A stretch of DNA of 64,000 nt from positions 103,341-167,340 of the forward strand of contig CALJHC010000025.1 in assembly GCA_938075415.1 (NCBI GenBank), given 5' to 3'. Source of the stretch: an uncultured Rubripirellula sp. (GTDB lineage Bacteria; Planctomycetota; Planctomycetia; Pirellulales; Pirellulaceae). Each line of letters starts with the position of its first letter. The first letter of the stretch is position 1. Below the pieces are notes generated by a model that saw nothing but the letters and a program-made list of their open reading frames with translations, was not told where the DNA came from and did no database searches. Position numbers and translations under genes: made by a program. Of this stretch, positions 10,637 to 18,981 are shown piece after piece.

Positions 10637-10893
10637 CTGAGAACTCTGGCAAAGAACTCAGAACTAAGAACTCAGAACTAAGAACTCAGAACTAAGAACT
10701 CAGAACTAAGAACTAAGAACTAAGAACTCAGGGCTGGGAACTCAGGGCTAAGAACTCAGGGCTAAGAACTCAGGACTAAGAACTCAGGACTAAGAACTCA
10801 GGACTAAGAACTCAGGGCTGGGAACTCAGGGCAAAGAACTCAGGACTAAGAACTCAGGGCAAAGAACTCAGGACTAAGAACTCAGGGCTGGGC
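10637..10893. repeat. Large tandem repeat, 14-bp unit, about 18 copies
   Basis: Unit AAGAACTCAG plus a variable AACT, GACT, GGCT or GGCA, repeated without spacers for about 257 bases. Variants appear in ordered blocks (AACT copies first, then GGCT, then GACT), as expected from repeated duplication of local groups. It lies between the permease terminator and the hemH 3' end. Confidence 0.95.
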
Positions 10894-10991
10894 AAGTCTT
10901 TGCAGGCTTGATCCTAGGGATGGCTCACCGCGTCTGGTAAGAATGGTTAACTTTTGGTTGATCGATCATGGCTACACTGCCTGCAAACGAA

Positions 10992-11043
10992 TTCCCAAAC
11001 CAGAGTGCTTTCTTCCTTGGCGGAGACACCGCTGGTTTGGGAA
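10992..11043 (-). other. Inverted repeat downstream of hemH
   Basis: Twelve-base perfect arms TTCCCAAACCAG (10992-11003) and CTGGTTTGGGAA (11032-11043) enclose 28 bases, just past the 3' end of the minus-strand hemH gene. No T-tract follows on the minus strand, so it may be a transcript-end stabilising hairpin or a binding site rather than a classical terminator. Confidence 0.55.
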
Positions 11044-11071
11044 ATAGGTTCGAGCAACCGATGAGTGGGCT

Positions 11072-12115
11072 TTAGGTTGTCGAGCGTGCAGGGGGCCTGC
11101 GCGGAGTGTAGAGACAGCAATCATCGGGGCAGACATCATGCCAAGGACCTAGTTCACCCATCGCTTTTCTTTCTTCGCGATTTTCAAGACGCTCCTGAAT
11201 CAGTTCGCGAATCATGGAAACGAAGCTTGGGTGAGTGCCCACGGTTGCAGCGCGGGCGAAGGGGATATCATGATCGGCGCAGGCAGTTGCGGCTTCTTCA
11301 TCGAGATCAAACATGACCTCCATGTGGTCGCTGATAAAGCCGATCGGCGCAACAATGATTCCATTGGGTTTCTCATTCTCGGCCATTTCGTTGATGACGT
11401 CACAAACGTCGGGTTCTAACCAAGGTTGTTGAGGTGGTCCACTGCGGCTTTGGAAAACAAGTTGCCAGTTGCCGACACCGTTTGCTTCGGCGACCAGACG
11501 GCAGGATTCCGTCAGTTGTTTGACGTAATCGCAATTGTCCGCCATTCCCATCGGGATGCTGTGTGCGGTGAATAACGTGTGAAGCTGATCAGCAGGTTGC
11601 TCCAACTTGCCGATTGCGTCCTTGACCGACTTCGCCATGGCATCCACGAATCCAGGATGATTGAATCCCATTCGTACTTTTTGAACAATCGGAGCGTCAG
11701 GCCCAACTTGCTCCTGAGCTGCAGCGATATTTTCACGGTACTGGCGACATCCGCTGTAGCAGCTGAACATGCTCGTGAAAAATGCCAACGCTCGCTTTTT
11801 ACCATCACCCTTCATTTGCTCGAGCGTATCCGGGAGCATTGGATTCCAGTTTCGGTTGCCCCAATAGATTGGCAGGTCAATACCGGCAGCGGTTAGCTCC
11901 GTTTGCATCGCATCGAGAAGGATTCGGCATTGCTCGTTAATCGGACTCACACCGCCAAAGTGGTTGTAATGTTCCGCCACTTCCAGCATGCGTTCTCTGG
12001 GAACGTTTTTGCCCCGGAGGACATTCTCGAGAAAGGGGATGACATCATCCGGACCCTCGGGGCCACCAAAGGAAACCAGCAGAATTGAATCGAATGGGGG
12101 AAGTGGATCGCTCAT
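11072..12115 (-). CDS. hemH: Ferrochelatase, probably coproporphyrin-type with a [2Fe-2S] cluster, 347 aa
   Basis: Inserts ferrous iron into a porphyrin late in haem synthesis. Seen: N-terminal LLVSFGGPEGPDDVIPFLEN, catalytic His185 in FTAHSIP, and Glu266 in GFISDHMEVMFD, matching the His/Glu pair of Bacillus ferrochelatase. The GPEGPDDV start resembles actinobacterial enzymes that act on coproporphyrin III. Cys123 in CYSGCRQY and a C-terminal group Cys329, Cys333, Cys334 (CPDDCC) resemble the four-cysteine pattern of [2Fe-2S]-containing ferrochelatases, with Cys119 as an alternative ligand. Start ATG 12115 has ACAGG upstream. Haem demand fits the octahaem cytochrome at 27.8-30.2 kb. Substrate type and cluster are inferred. 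Confidence 0.94.
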   Translation of the reverse strand: MSDPLPPFDSILLVSFGGPEGPDDVIPFLENVLRGKNVPRERMLEVAEHYNHFGGVSPINEQCRILLDAMQTELTAAGIDLPIYWGNRNWNPMLPDTLEQMKGDGKKRALAFFTSMFSCYSGCRQYRENIAAAQEQVGPDAPIVQKVRMGFNHPGFVDAMAKSVKDAIGKLEQPADQLHTLFTAHSIPMGMADNCDYVKQLTESCRLVAEANGVGNWQLVFQSRSGPPQQPWLEPDVCDVINEMAENEKPNGIIVAPIGFISDHMEVMFDLDEEAATACADHDIPFARAATVGTHPSFVSMIRELIQERLENREERKAMGELGPWHDVCPDDCCLYTPRRPPARSTT

Positions 12116-12938
12116 GAAAAACCTGTTCGGGGGTAGGAGATGATGACCTTCTACTATCTGGCCGGATCAAGATGCAAGCCATTCCGCTGGATCTGCCGAG
12201 TTGATAATGGGGGCATTTCTGAGGATTTTGGCGGGGAATTACAGGTTGATTGTGGGTTTTTCTTACGTCAAAGGTGTTGAGAGGCCAATTTTTCAGTATT
12301 TCCTGTTCTGAACGAAGCCTGCTCGACCACGCTTGGCCCAAGACGCAAAGTACCCTCCATTCCACCCCTTGGAATCAGGCCATTGCCTTGGTCGATTGAA
12401 TTCGGATGGTGTTCAGGCAAATAAACGAATCTTGTTTCTTGCCGGGATTTCGACTGGGGTCATGGAAATATCCTGATTTCATTCGTGTCCGTTTGAGTGC
12501 TTGAGGGCTCGGTTCACGCCGAGGGCTTGGTAGGAACGTCTCTATCCCCAGAGCCACGATCCAGAGCCACGATCCAGAGCCACGATCCAGAGCCACGGTT
12601 TGGGTCACTGCTGTACTGCGGTTTGAGTCACGAATGTCCATCGCATTCAGCCCAGCAGTAGCCTCGGTGCGCGGTCAGCGGATTGACGCAGGGGTGATTA
12701 TTGGAGACATCTTCATTTGCAGTCGATTCAATCGAATTTGGAAAAACAACCTTGTCAGGTCTGGCAGAACGAACTGACTTGTTTCGAGCATTGATGCAAT
12801 CGCACGTACCCCGTTGACCTCGAGAGTCGCGTTGGGGTGAAAGGTGGATGTGGTAGGTTATGATTTCCCACCCCCAACTGCTTGAAACTGATGTGTCGGT
12901 TTGAGGGGTAAACCAATTGGAATTCCGTATCAATTCAT
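12116..12938. other. Divergent intergenic region with a short repeat array
   Basis: About 820 bases between divergent hemH and the kinase-like gene. Only a 13-bp tandem repeat (12549-12598) stands out; open frames are short and featureless. Confidence 0.5.
12549..12598. repeat. Tandem repeat, 13-bp unit, about 4 copies
   Basis: Unit CAGAGCCACGATC at 12549, 12562 and 12575, identical in all three, plus a partial fourth at 12588. Perfect identity suggests recent expansion. Confidence 0.92.
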
Positions 12939-12941
12939 GTG

Positions 12942-14246
12942 ATGAAATTTCCTGACCACCCTCCACTGGAACCAACGATTCTGCGGACCCTTGGAATTAA
13001 GTCGATTGAGTCGATCTCCTCGGGGCTGAGTGGCGCATCGATCTATCGATGTCATCACCAGACGGGTCGTGAGTTGGTGCTTCGGGGTTGGCCAAAGGGG
13101 TTTTCGCAGCAGCGTCTTGCCGAAATCACTCGGGTCGTGGGTGTCTCCAGATCAGCCTTGGCTAGTCTCATTCCTCAAATTCATTCTTTTGACCCCTCTG
13201 TTTTTAATCTTCGAGACTGTCCAACTTCGTTGAATCGAAATGGCAGCGGCGTGGAGGCGATAAGCAAAGAGTGCTCAACGCGGTCGTTATCGACGGATTC
13301 CTTGTTTGCCGCCTCTGAGGATGCTGATTTATCAAGCATCGATTCGCTCTCGGCTTCATCTCACCGCGTAGTCGATCACCTTTGGGGTGCAACGCAAAAC
13401 GAAAGGGAACAATCTGTTTGGCAATCGGCCAATCGAAGTCTGATTCGAGATTGCTGTTGGTTATCGTCGGCAGGTCGATTTTGGCAGTTGATGGATTGGA
13501 TGCCAGGGTCGGTACTACCGTCAGAATGTGATACTGAGTTGATTTTGAGAGGTGTCGAGGCCATCAAGCGTTTTCACGGAGCGACGAGTTGGTTTGGAAC
13601 TCATCGGCAAATGCCCCTAGCGATTCAATCAAGAATGCAACGAATCGATCGAGTCACTTCGTTGCTTGATGCTTGGTTATTAGAGCGAGGGGAAGCGATC
13701 GGGGAAGCGATCGGGGAAGGGGTTTGCGAGGAACTCGGCGACGTTGTCCAACGAGCGATCGGACTTTGGAGACAAGATGCGGTGAAAATGAAGCGGAGGA
13801 TCTTGAGTCAACTCATGCAGGATTCTTCTCGGCCCTTACCCACTCAGTTCGTGTTGCGAGACATTCATCGTGAAAACCTTTTGTTCGAGGACGGGTGTCC
13901 CAGTGGTTTCTTCGATTTTGACGCTCTGCGAGTTGATACCCCGTGGATAGATTTGTCACGCTGGGTCGGTAGCTTTGTGCAAGGGAATTCGTCTGACGAC
14001 GAGTTATGGGTGAAAGCGTCTCAAATTTTTGCTCGAGACCATCCTAGCCTTGAGAGTCGTGATAGCGATTTTGGCTGTGATTTTGCAAAACGTCTGCATG
14101 GTGCCAGCACATGGATCAGCCTTGGGAATTGGCTAGTCTGGCTTCTGATTGAGAAGCGTTTCTTTGCGGTTGATGCGAGGGTGATCTCGCTGCGTCTTGA
14201 TCGGTTGGTGTCGCTGGGCTCGCATCTTGTTACGGACCAAGCGTGA
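12942..14246 (+). CDS. Aminoglycoside phosphotransferase-family (APH/ChoK-like) kinase, 434 aa
   Basis: Protein-kinase-like fold that phosphorylates a small molecule. Seen: N-terminal ISSGLSGASIYRC (nucleotide-loop-like) and ELVLRGWP (beta-strand Lys replaced by Arg), a linker FWQLMDWMPG, the catalytic loop LRDIHRENLLFED with the Asp/His/Asn of the Brenner motif, and the metal-binding GFFDFDALRVDTPWIDLSRW. A Ser-rich insert (about residues 85-150) makes it longer than usual. An in-frame 12-bp duplication encodes GEAIGEAIGE at about residues 248-258. Start is ATG 12942 or the preceding GTG 12939. A resistance role is not implied; the substrate is unknown. Confidence 0.82.
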   Translation: MKFPDHPPLEPTILRTLGIKSIESISSGLSGASIYRCHHQTGRELVLRGWPKGFSQQRLAEITRVVGVSRSALASLIPQIHSFDPSVFNLRDCPTSLNRNGSGVEAISKECSTRSLSTDSLFAASEDADLSSIDSLSASSHRVVDHLWGATQNEREQSVWQSANRSLIRDCCWLSSAGRFWQLMDWMPGSVLPSECDTELILRGVEAIKRFHGATSWFGTHRQMPLAIQSRMQRIDRVTSLLDAWLLERGEAIGEAIGEGVCEELGDVVQRAIGLWRQDAVKMKRRILSQLMQDSSRPLPTQFVLRDIHRENLLFEDGCPSGFFDFDALRVDTPWIDLSRWVGSFVQGNSSDDELWVKASQIFARDHPSLESRDSDFGCDFAKRLHGASTWISLGNWLVWLLIEKRFFAVDARVISLRLDRLVSLGSHLVTDQA

Positions 14247-14820
14247 TATCCAGTGGTGTTGCAGGCTGGTGGTTTTCCCCCAAGCAAATCGTCTGATCAC
14301 AGATCGTCTGATCACGAACCGGCGAGGGTGAAGTCTCTGGGGCATTCTCTGTCGTTCGCTGCAGCGGTTTCACCGAATTTCAGTTGGGGCAGGGGAACAC
14401 CATCACGACATTGGCAAGTTCATGGTGCAGGTCTTTACCTGGTGAGGATTTGATGAGAGGGTGCGGAGTCAGATGCTTACAACTGGATTGCTGTACTGTC
14501 GTGTGGTGACTGCATTTTTTTATTGGATGGAATCTGACGAGAGGCGGCCGCTTTGATTGTGGCCGTTCAATTTGGTTGTGAATTACTTGAAACGATATTG
14601 GGCTTAAATTCCAAGAATGCGTCAGCCAATGTGGCAAAGAGCGATTGTTGGTTCGTAACACACCCAGCCGGCATTGATTGCGGTGATGGACTTGAGGCGG
14701 GTCAGGCAGATTGGTGCAGCGTTTGAGTTGCCAAAAGGACCTCAGCTTCGTTGACTTGGAAAAGCATTCGCAAGTAGAATTAGCGACTGGCGTTTAGCTT
14801 CCGGAACAAAGTGAAAGATC
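14247..14820. other. Intergenic region upstream of the DsbD gene
   Basis: About 570 bases. It holds a two-copy 15-bp direct repeat (14289-14318) and presumably the promoter of the dsbD-mnmE pair. No gene is supported. Confidence 0.45.
14289..14318. repeat. Direct repeat, 15-bp unit, 2 copies
   Basis: TCGTCTGATCACAGA followed directly by TCGTCTGATCACGAA, differing in two bases. The core TGATCA is palindromic. Confidence 0.7.
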
Positions 14821-17376
14821 ATGAAAATTAGAGCAAGTTTAGACCGCTGCGTCGGTCCAGCACGGATGCTGTTGATCGCAAGCTTAGTCCTTTTAGGTGT
14901 CGTTTCTGACTCAAAAGCTCAAACGGAGTTCGGCGCCGATCTTTTTCCAGAACTCTCGTTAGGTGGTGTTGGTTCCGAGCAGTTCGCGGAGGAGGAGCCG
15001 GTGACTTGGGAAGCTCGCTATCTCGTCGAGGCGGACGGAAAAGGTCGCTTGGAGGTGGTGGCAAATTTGGCATCGACTTGGCATCTCTACTCGGTCACGC
15101 AACCCTCTGGTGGTCCAACAAGAACAGCCATCGAATTGATCTCGCCGGGGGAGATCAGCCTTGCCGGAGATTTCACTCCCATTGAGCCACCCAAGAAATC
15201 GGTCTCTGCCATTTACAATGGCTTGACCGTTGAGGAGCACGAGGGGTTGGTGGTATGGACCGCGCCTTTGGTGATACCGAAGGGGTATACGGATCCAATT
15301 GAAGTCAAGGTGAATGGATTAGTCTGCAAATCCGGTGGCGACAATCGTTGCATGCCAACTTCGGCCGAGCTGACAGCATTGTTGACGGAAGAATCGGCCA
15401 CCGTTGCGGTTGCTGCATCAGCTGATCAAAGTATTGCCGCGGCGGATCTGTTTGAGGATTCCGATGTATTTCGCGATGAAGATTATGTCGTGCAGTGGCA
15501 GGGTGCAGTATCGCCGTTGCCGGTGATGGCGGGCCAAACGACGATGATTCATTTCAAGGCTTCTCCTGACGCATCGTTCCATGTTTATCAATCGGTGATC
15601 GATGATTCGGATTCTGCGACTAACTTTGTTGTCACCGACAAGGCTGGATTGGAGGTGGGGGAGCCAGTGGCCAACAAGGAAGCGGTCAGCAACGCGTTGC
15701 TGCCGACTCTGGAGGTCTCCTACTATGAGGGGGAGGTGGCGTGGTCTTTACCGGTTTTGATTCCTGAAGGCACCGAGGATGGCTTGCGGATTGTGACCGG
15801 GATGATTGCTTATCAAGCATGTACCGATAGCAGTTGCAGGCAGCCTATGGCCTTGAAGTTCACGGCGACCATTGGTGTGGGTGACGTCGATTCAGAGGAA
15901 ACCGGGAACATCCGTTTTGTTTCCGCCAAGAGAGCCGAGGCGTTGGATGCAGCGGCAACGATTGCTTGGGTTGATGAGGTTGACACTTCAACGGTTGCAA
16001 CGCCTACACAAAATGTTGAGCCGCCCAGTCCCGATGCCAAGACAAGTCAATCATCAGGAGCAAGCGTTGCTGTTTCAGAGCGAAGGCCGTTCTTGGTCCT
16101 TCTAGGTTTTGCTTTGGTCGGTGGCCTGATTCTTAATTTCATGCCGTGCGTTCTTCCCGTTGTCGGCCTGAAAATTATGGGCTTTGTACAGCAGGCTGGT
16201 GAGGATCGTGGACGAATCTTGATTTTGAATTTGGTCTACGTCGGTGGCATCATGTTTGTGTTCTCCATTTTCGCCGCGGTCGCCGCTGTCTCGAAATTTG
16301 GCTGGGGTGAGCAGTTCACTTATTTTCCGGTGCGATTAGGTTTGACGTTGCTAGTTTTCTCGCTGGCGTTGAGTTACTTGGGTGTTTGGGAATTGCCCAC
16401 CCCGGGGATCGCTGGTGGCAAGGGTTCACGCGAATTACAGAATCGTGAAGGCCTTGTAGGGGCTTTCAGTAAAGGTGTTTTTGCAACGATCCTTTCGACA
16501 CCATGCAGCGGACCACTGCTCGGTTATATTCTCGGAATCACACTTCAGCTATCACCAATTCAGACGGTGGCAATTTTCCTTGTGGTTGGGCTGGGCATGT
16601 CAGTGCCTTATCTCATCATCGGTCTTCGACCGTCCCTGATTTCGTGGTTGCCAAAACCGGGTGCTTGGATGGGTAAGGTCAATGAATTGATGGCATTCCT
16701 GTTTCTTGGTACGGTTGCTTTCTTCTTTTCGCAGTTCAGTGACGATGACAAGTTGCCCCTCTTTGTTTCTCTGATCGCAGTCTGGTTTGGTCTGTGGATT
16801 GTGGGGCAGGTGAAAGGTTACGAGCCGTTGAAAAAGCGGCTTGTTGCCTGGGTCGCTGGTTCTCTGGTTGCTTGTTTGATCAGTGTCTGGGCGTTCCAGG
16901 GGCTCAAGGTTAAAAAGGAACTTGATTGGGTTGCGTATGGTGAACCCGCTTTGCAGCAATTGCAAAGCCAAGGTCAAACAGTGATGGTTGATTTTGGAGC
17001 CAAGTGGTGCGCGACTTGCATCTATAATTACGAACGGGCCATCAACACCTCAGAGACTCGTGAGGTCATTGAGGAGTTGGGTGCCGTTGCCATGTATGCT
17101 GACTGGACAGACTACAACGATGAGATCAAGCAAAAGTTGGAGGAACTGAACAGTCGCTCAATTCCTCTTTTGGCGATTTATCCAGGCTCTCGTCCAGATG
17201 AGCCGATTATTTTGCGGGATATTGTGACGCAGGAAGCTGTCTTGGAAGCTTTGCGAGAAGCAGGTTCGAGTGTCAGTCAGTCGGTTTCCACAGCGGTGTC
17301 ATCAGGCAACTCCGCTCAGGTCGAACCGAACTTTCAGTTACCGAGCCATCTTGGCGTCATTGGGCGGACACAGTGA
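14821..17376 (+). CDS. dsbD: DsbD-family protein-disulfide reductase, 851 aa
   Basis: Moves electrons from cytoplasmic thioredoxin across the membrane to periplasmic thiol proteins. Seen: signal peptide (about residues 1-33), two tandem alpha-like domains each with a Cys pair (Cys169/Cys177 and Cys334/Cys339), a linker rich in Ser/Gln, a transmembrane core with MPCVLPVVGLK (Cys443) and STPCSGPLLG (Cys562), and a C-terminal thioredoxin domain with Trp729-Cys730-Ala-Thr-Cys733. E. coli DsbD (about 565 aa) has one alpha domain, so the duplication accounts for most of the extra length. The stop overlaps the start of mnmE by GTGA. A role in cytochrome c maturation or periplasmic disulfide reduction is plausible given the secreted and haem proteins in the window. 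Confidence 0.92.
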   Translation: MKIRASLDRCVGPARMLLIASLVLLGVVSDSKAQTEFGADLFPELSLGGVGSEQFAEEEPVTWEARYLVEADGKGRLEVVANLASTWHLYSVTQPSGGPTRTAIELISPGEISLAGDFTPIEPPKKSVSAIYNGLTVEEHEGLVVWTAPLVIPKGYTDPIEVKVNGLVCKSGGDNRCMPTSAELTALLTEESATVAVAASADQSIAAADLFEDSDVFRDEDYVVQWQGAVSPLPVMAGQTTMIHFKASPDASFHVYQSVIDDSDSATNFVVTDKAGLEVGEPVANKEAVSNALLPTLEVSYYEGEVAWSLPVLIPEGTEDGLRIVTGMIAYQACTDSSCRQPMALKFTATIGVGDVDSEETGNIRFVSAKRAEALDAAATIAWVDEVDTSTVATPTQNVEPPSPDAKTSQSSGASVAVSERRPFLVLLGFALVGGLILNFMPCVLPVVGLKIMGFVQQAGEDRGRILILNLVYVGGIMFVFSIFAAVAAVSKFGWGEQFTYFPVRLGLTLLVFSLALSYLGVWELPTPGIAGGKGSRELQNREGLVGAFSKGVFATILSTPCSGPLLGYILGITLQLSPIQTVAIFLVVGLGMSVPYLIIGLRPSLISWLPKPGAWMGKVNELMAFLFLGTVAFFFSQFSDDDKLPLFVSLIAVWFGLWIVGQVKGYEPLKKRLVAWVAGSLVACLISVWAFQGLKVKKELDWVAYGEPALQQLQSQGQTVMVDFGAKWCATCIYNYERAINTSETREVIEELGAVAMYADWTDYNDEIKQKLEELNSRSIPLLAIYPGSRPDEPIILRDIVTQEAVLEALREAGSSVSQSVSTAVSSGNSAQVEPNFQLPSHLGVIGRTQ

Positions 17377-18968
17377 GCGAAAGCAGTCTGGTTCTTGACG
17401 ACTTTCAACGCACCATCGTAGCAATTGCCTCTTCGTCGGAACCGAGCGATCGTGGAGTGGTGCGGTTGTCGGGGCAGGATGTTTCCAGCGTTCTCCACAA
17501 CATGAAATTGTCCCTTGGTTCGGTTTCGTTGCCCGGTGACCAGCAGGTCGAAAGTGGTCCTCCTGGTGACAGTGATCCATTTTCGGGGGCAAGAGAACGC
17601 GTCGTGAGGAACTTTGATTCGGAGATACTTCATTTAGAGGCTCCCCGGAACTCTTCGGTTGGGAGTGATTCCGCAGCATTTCGCGGTTTGGTCAAGGCGA
17701 ACCGATCAGAGGTGAGGATCGATCTGGGTGACCCTCTGGGTTGGGTTCCCCTGAGTTTGTTGTACTGGCCAACGAATCAGAGTTACACAGGACAGCCTTC
17801 AGCCGAGTTTCATTTAATCGGTAGCCAGCCTTTACTGCGGTCGGTGGTTGATTTTGCTGTTCAGTGCGGAGCCAGGGCGGCCAAGCCAGGTGAGTTTACA
17901 CTGCGAGCTTTCTTGGGTGGTCGGCTTGATTTAACGCAGGCCGAGGCGGTTTTGGGTGTGATCGAAGCGGAGGAGCGAGGCTCACTGAATCATGCTTTGG
18001 AGCAGCTGTCGGGTAACTTATCACGTCCCCTTGAGGCCATGCGTTCGGACGCACTTGATCTGCTGGCTGATGTTGAAGCGGGTCTGGATTTTGTTGATGA
18101 GGACATTGAATTTGTCACTGATGAAGCATTGATTTTGCGGCTTGAGCGAATGGATGAGCAACTGCTTGGAACATGGGAAGCCATGAAGGAACGCGGCGGA
18201 GGTTCGGCGAAGCCTGTGATTGCAATACGTGGAGAGCCCAACGCTGGTAAGAGTTTTTTGATGAATCGTTTGGTTGGGAGGTCGGCTGCAATAGTCGCCG
18301 ACGTGCCCGGCACCACGAGAGATGTTGTCACTGCGGATGCATTGATTCGACAGCGGAAGGTAGCACTGGTGGATACAGCGGGGATCGAATCAGGACGCTG
18401 TGACGTGGAACGCCTTTCGCAGCAGCAGGCAGTGCGTGCCAGTCGAGGTGCTGCCCTGAGGTTGTGGTGCGTTGATTCATCTCGGGCGGATTTTGAAAAT
18501 GCCGCCAGCCAACTCGAGGTGATTGCTCAGAAAGAACAACGCGGGCGAGTGATTGACTTGTGGGTTGCGACAAAGGCAGATCAGCAGCGGAGTGGTGGCT
18601 TGGATCAAAATTCAAAGGGTTCCGATTTGAAGAAGCATCGTCTTGCTTCGGCCCATTGGTTACCGTGTAGTGCGTTGACCGGTGACGGTATTGAACCGTT
18701 AGAAGATGCTATTTTGCGTTCACTCGATTCATTGGACTCCGAAGAGGTGGGTTCGGTTTTAGGGACGGCCGCTCGTTGCAAAGAGACGTTGAATCAATCG
18801 CGTCAGTGTGTTGCGAACGCGATTGCATTAACGCGTACGCAGCAGGGGCATGAATACGTTGCGGCTGAAATACGTCTTCTTGCGGAATCTTTGGGCGAAG
18901 TCACCGGCGCCGTCTACACGGACGATCTACTTGACCGAGTTTTCAGCCGCTTTTGCATCGGTAAATAA
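17373..18968 (+). CDS. mnmE: tRNA modification GTPase MnmE, 531 aa
   Basis: With MnmG it modifies U34 of certain tRNAs. Seen: N-terminal folate-binding-type domain ending AAKPGEFTLRAFLGGRLDLTQAEA (given as AAKPGEFTLRAF and GGRLDLTQAEA), an inserted GTPase with GEPNAGKS (287-294), GTTRD, DTAGIES and TKAD, and the diagnostic C-terminal Cys528-Ile-Gly-Lys531. Start is GTG 17373 overlapping the dsbD stop. The protein is about 75 residues longer than usual because of an insertion between roughly residues 40 and 115. The GHGG-containing segment of typical MnmE is replaced by YTGQPSAEFHLIGSQPLL, so the formyl-folate site may be altered. The pairing with dsbD is unusual. Confidence 0.95.
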   Translation: MSESSLVLDDFQRTIVAIASSSEPSDRGVVRLSGQDVSSVLHNMKLSLGSVSLPGDQQVESGPPGDSDPFSGARERVVRNFDSEILHLEAPRNSSVGSDSAAFRGLVKANRSEVRIDLGDPLGWVPLSLLYWPTNQSYTGQPSAEFHLIGSQPLLRSVVDFAVQCGARAAKPGEFTLRAFLGGRLDLTQAEAVLGVIEAEERGSLNHALEQLSGNLSRPLEAMRSDALDLLADVEAGLDFVDEDIEFVTDEALILRLERMDEQLLGTWEAMKERGGGSAKPVIAIRGEPNAGKSFLMNRLVGRSAAIVADVPGTTRDVVTADALIRQRKVALVDTAGIESGRCDVERLSQQQAVRASRGAALRLWCVDSSRADFENAASQLEVIAQKEQRGRVIDLWVATKADQQRSGGLDQNSKGSDLKKHRLASAHWLPCSALTGDGIEPLEDAILRSLDSLDSEEVGSVLGTAARCKETLNQSRQCVANAIALTRTQQGHEYVAAEIRLLAESLGEVTGAVYTDDLLDRVFSRFCIGK

Positions 18969-18981
18969 AGATTTGCGATGA

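Noticed and set aside
10637..10893. CRISPR array
   Set aside because: The unit is only 14 bp with no spacers between copies and there are no cas genes nearby.
12942..14246. Antibiotic resistance (aminoglycoside kinase)
   Set aside because: The fold matches APH-type kinases, but the substrate pocket is not identifiable and such proteins mostly act on metabolites; no mobile or resistance context.
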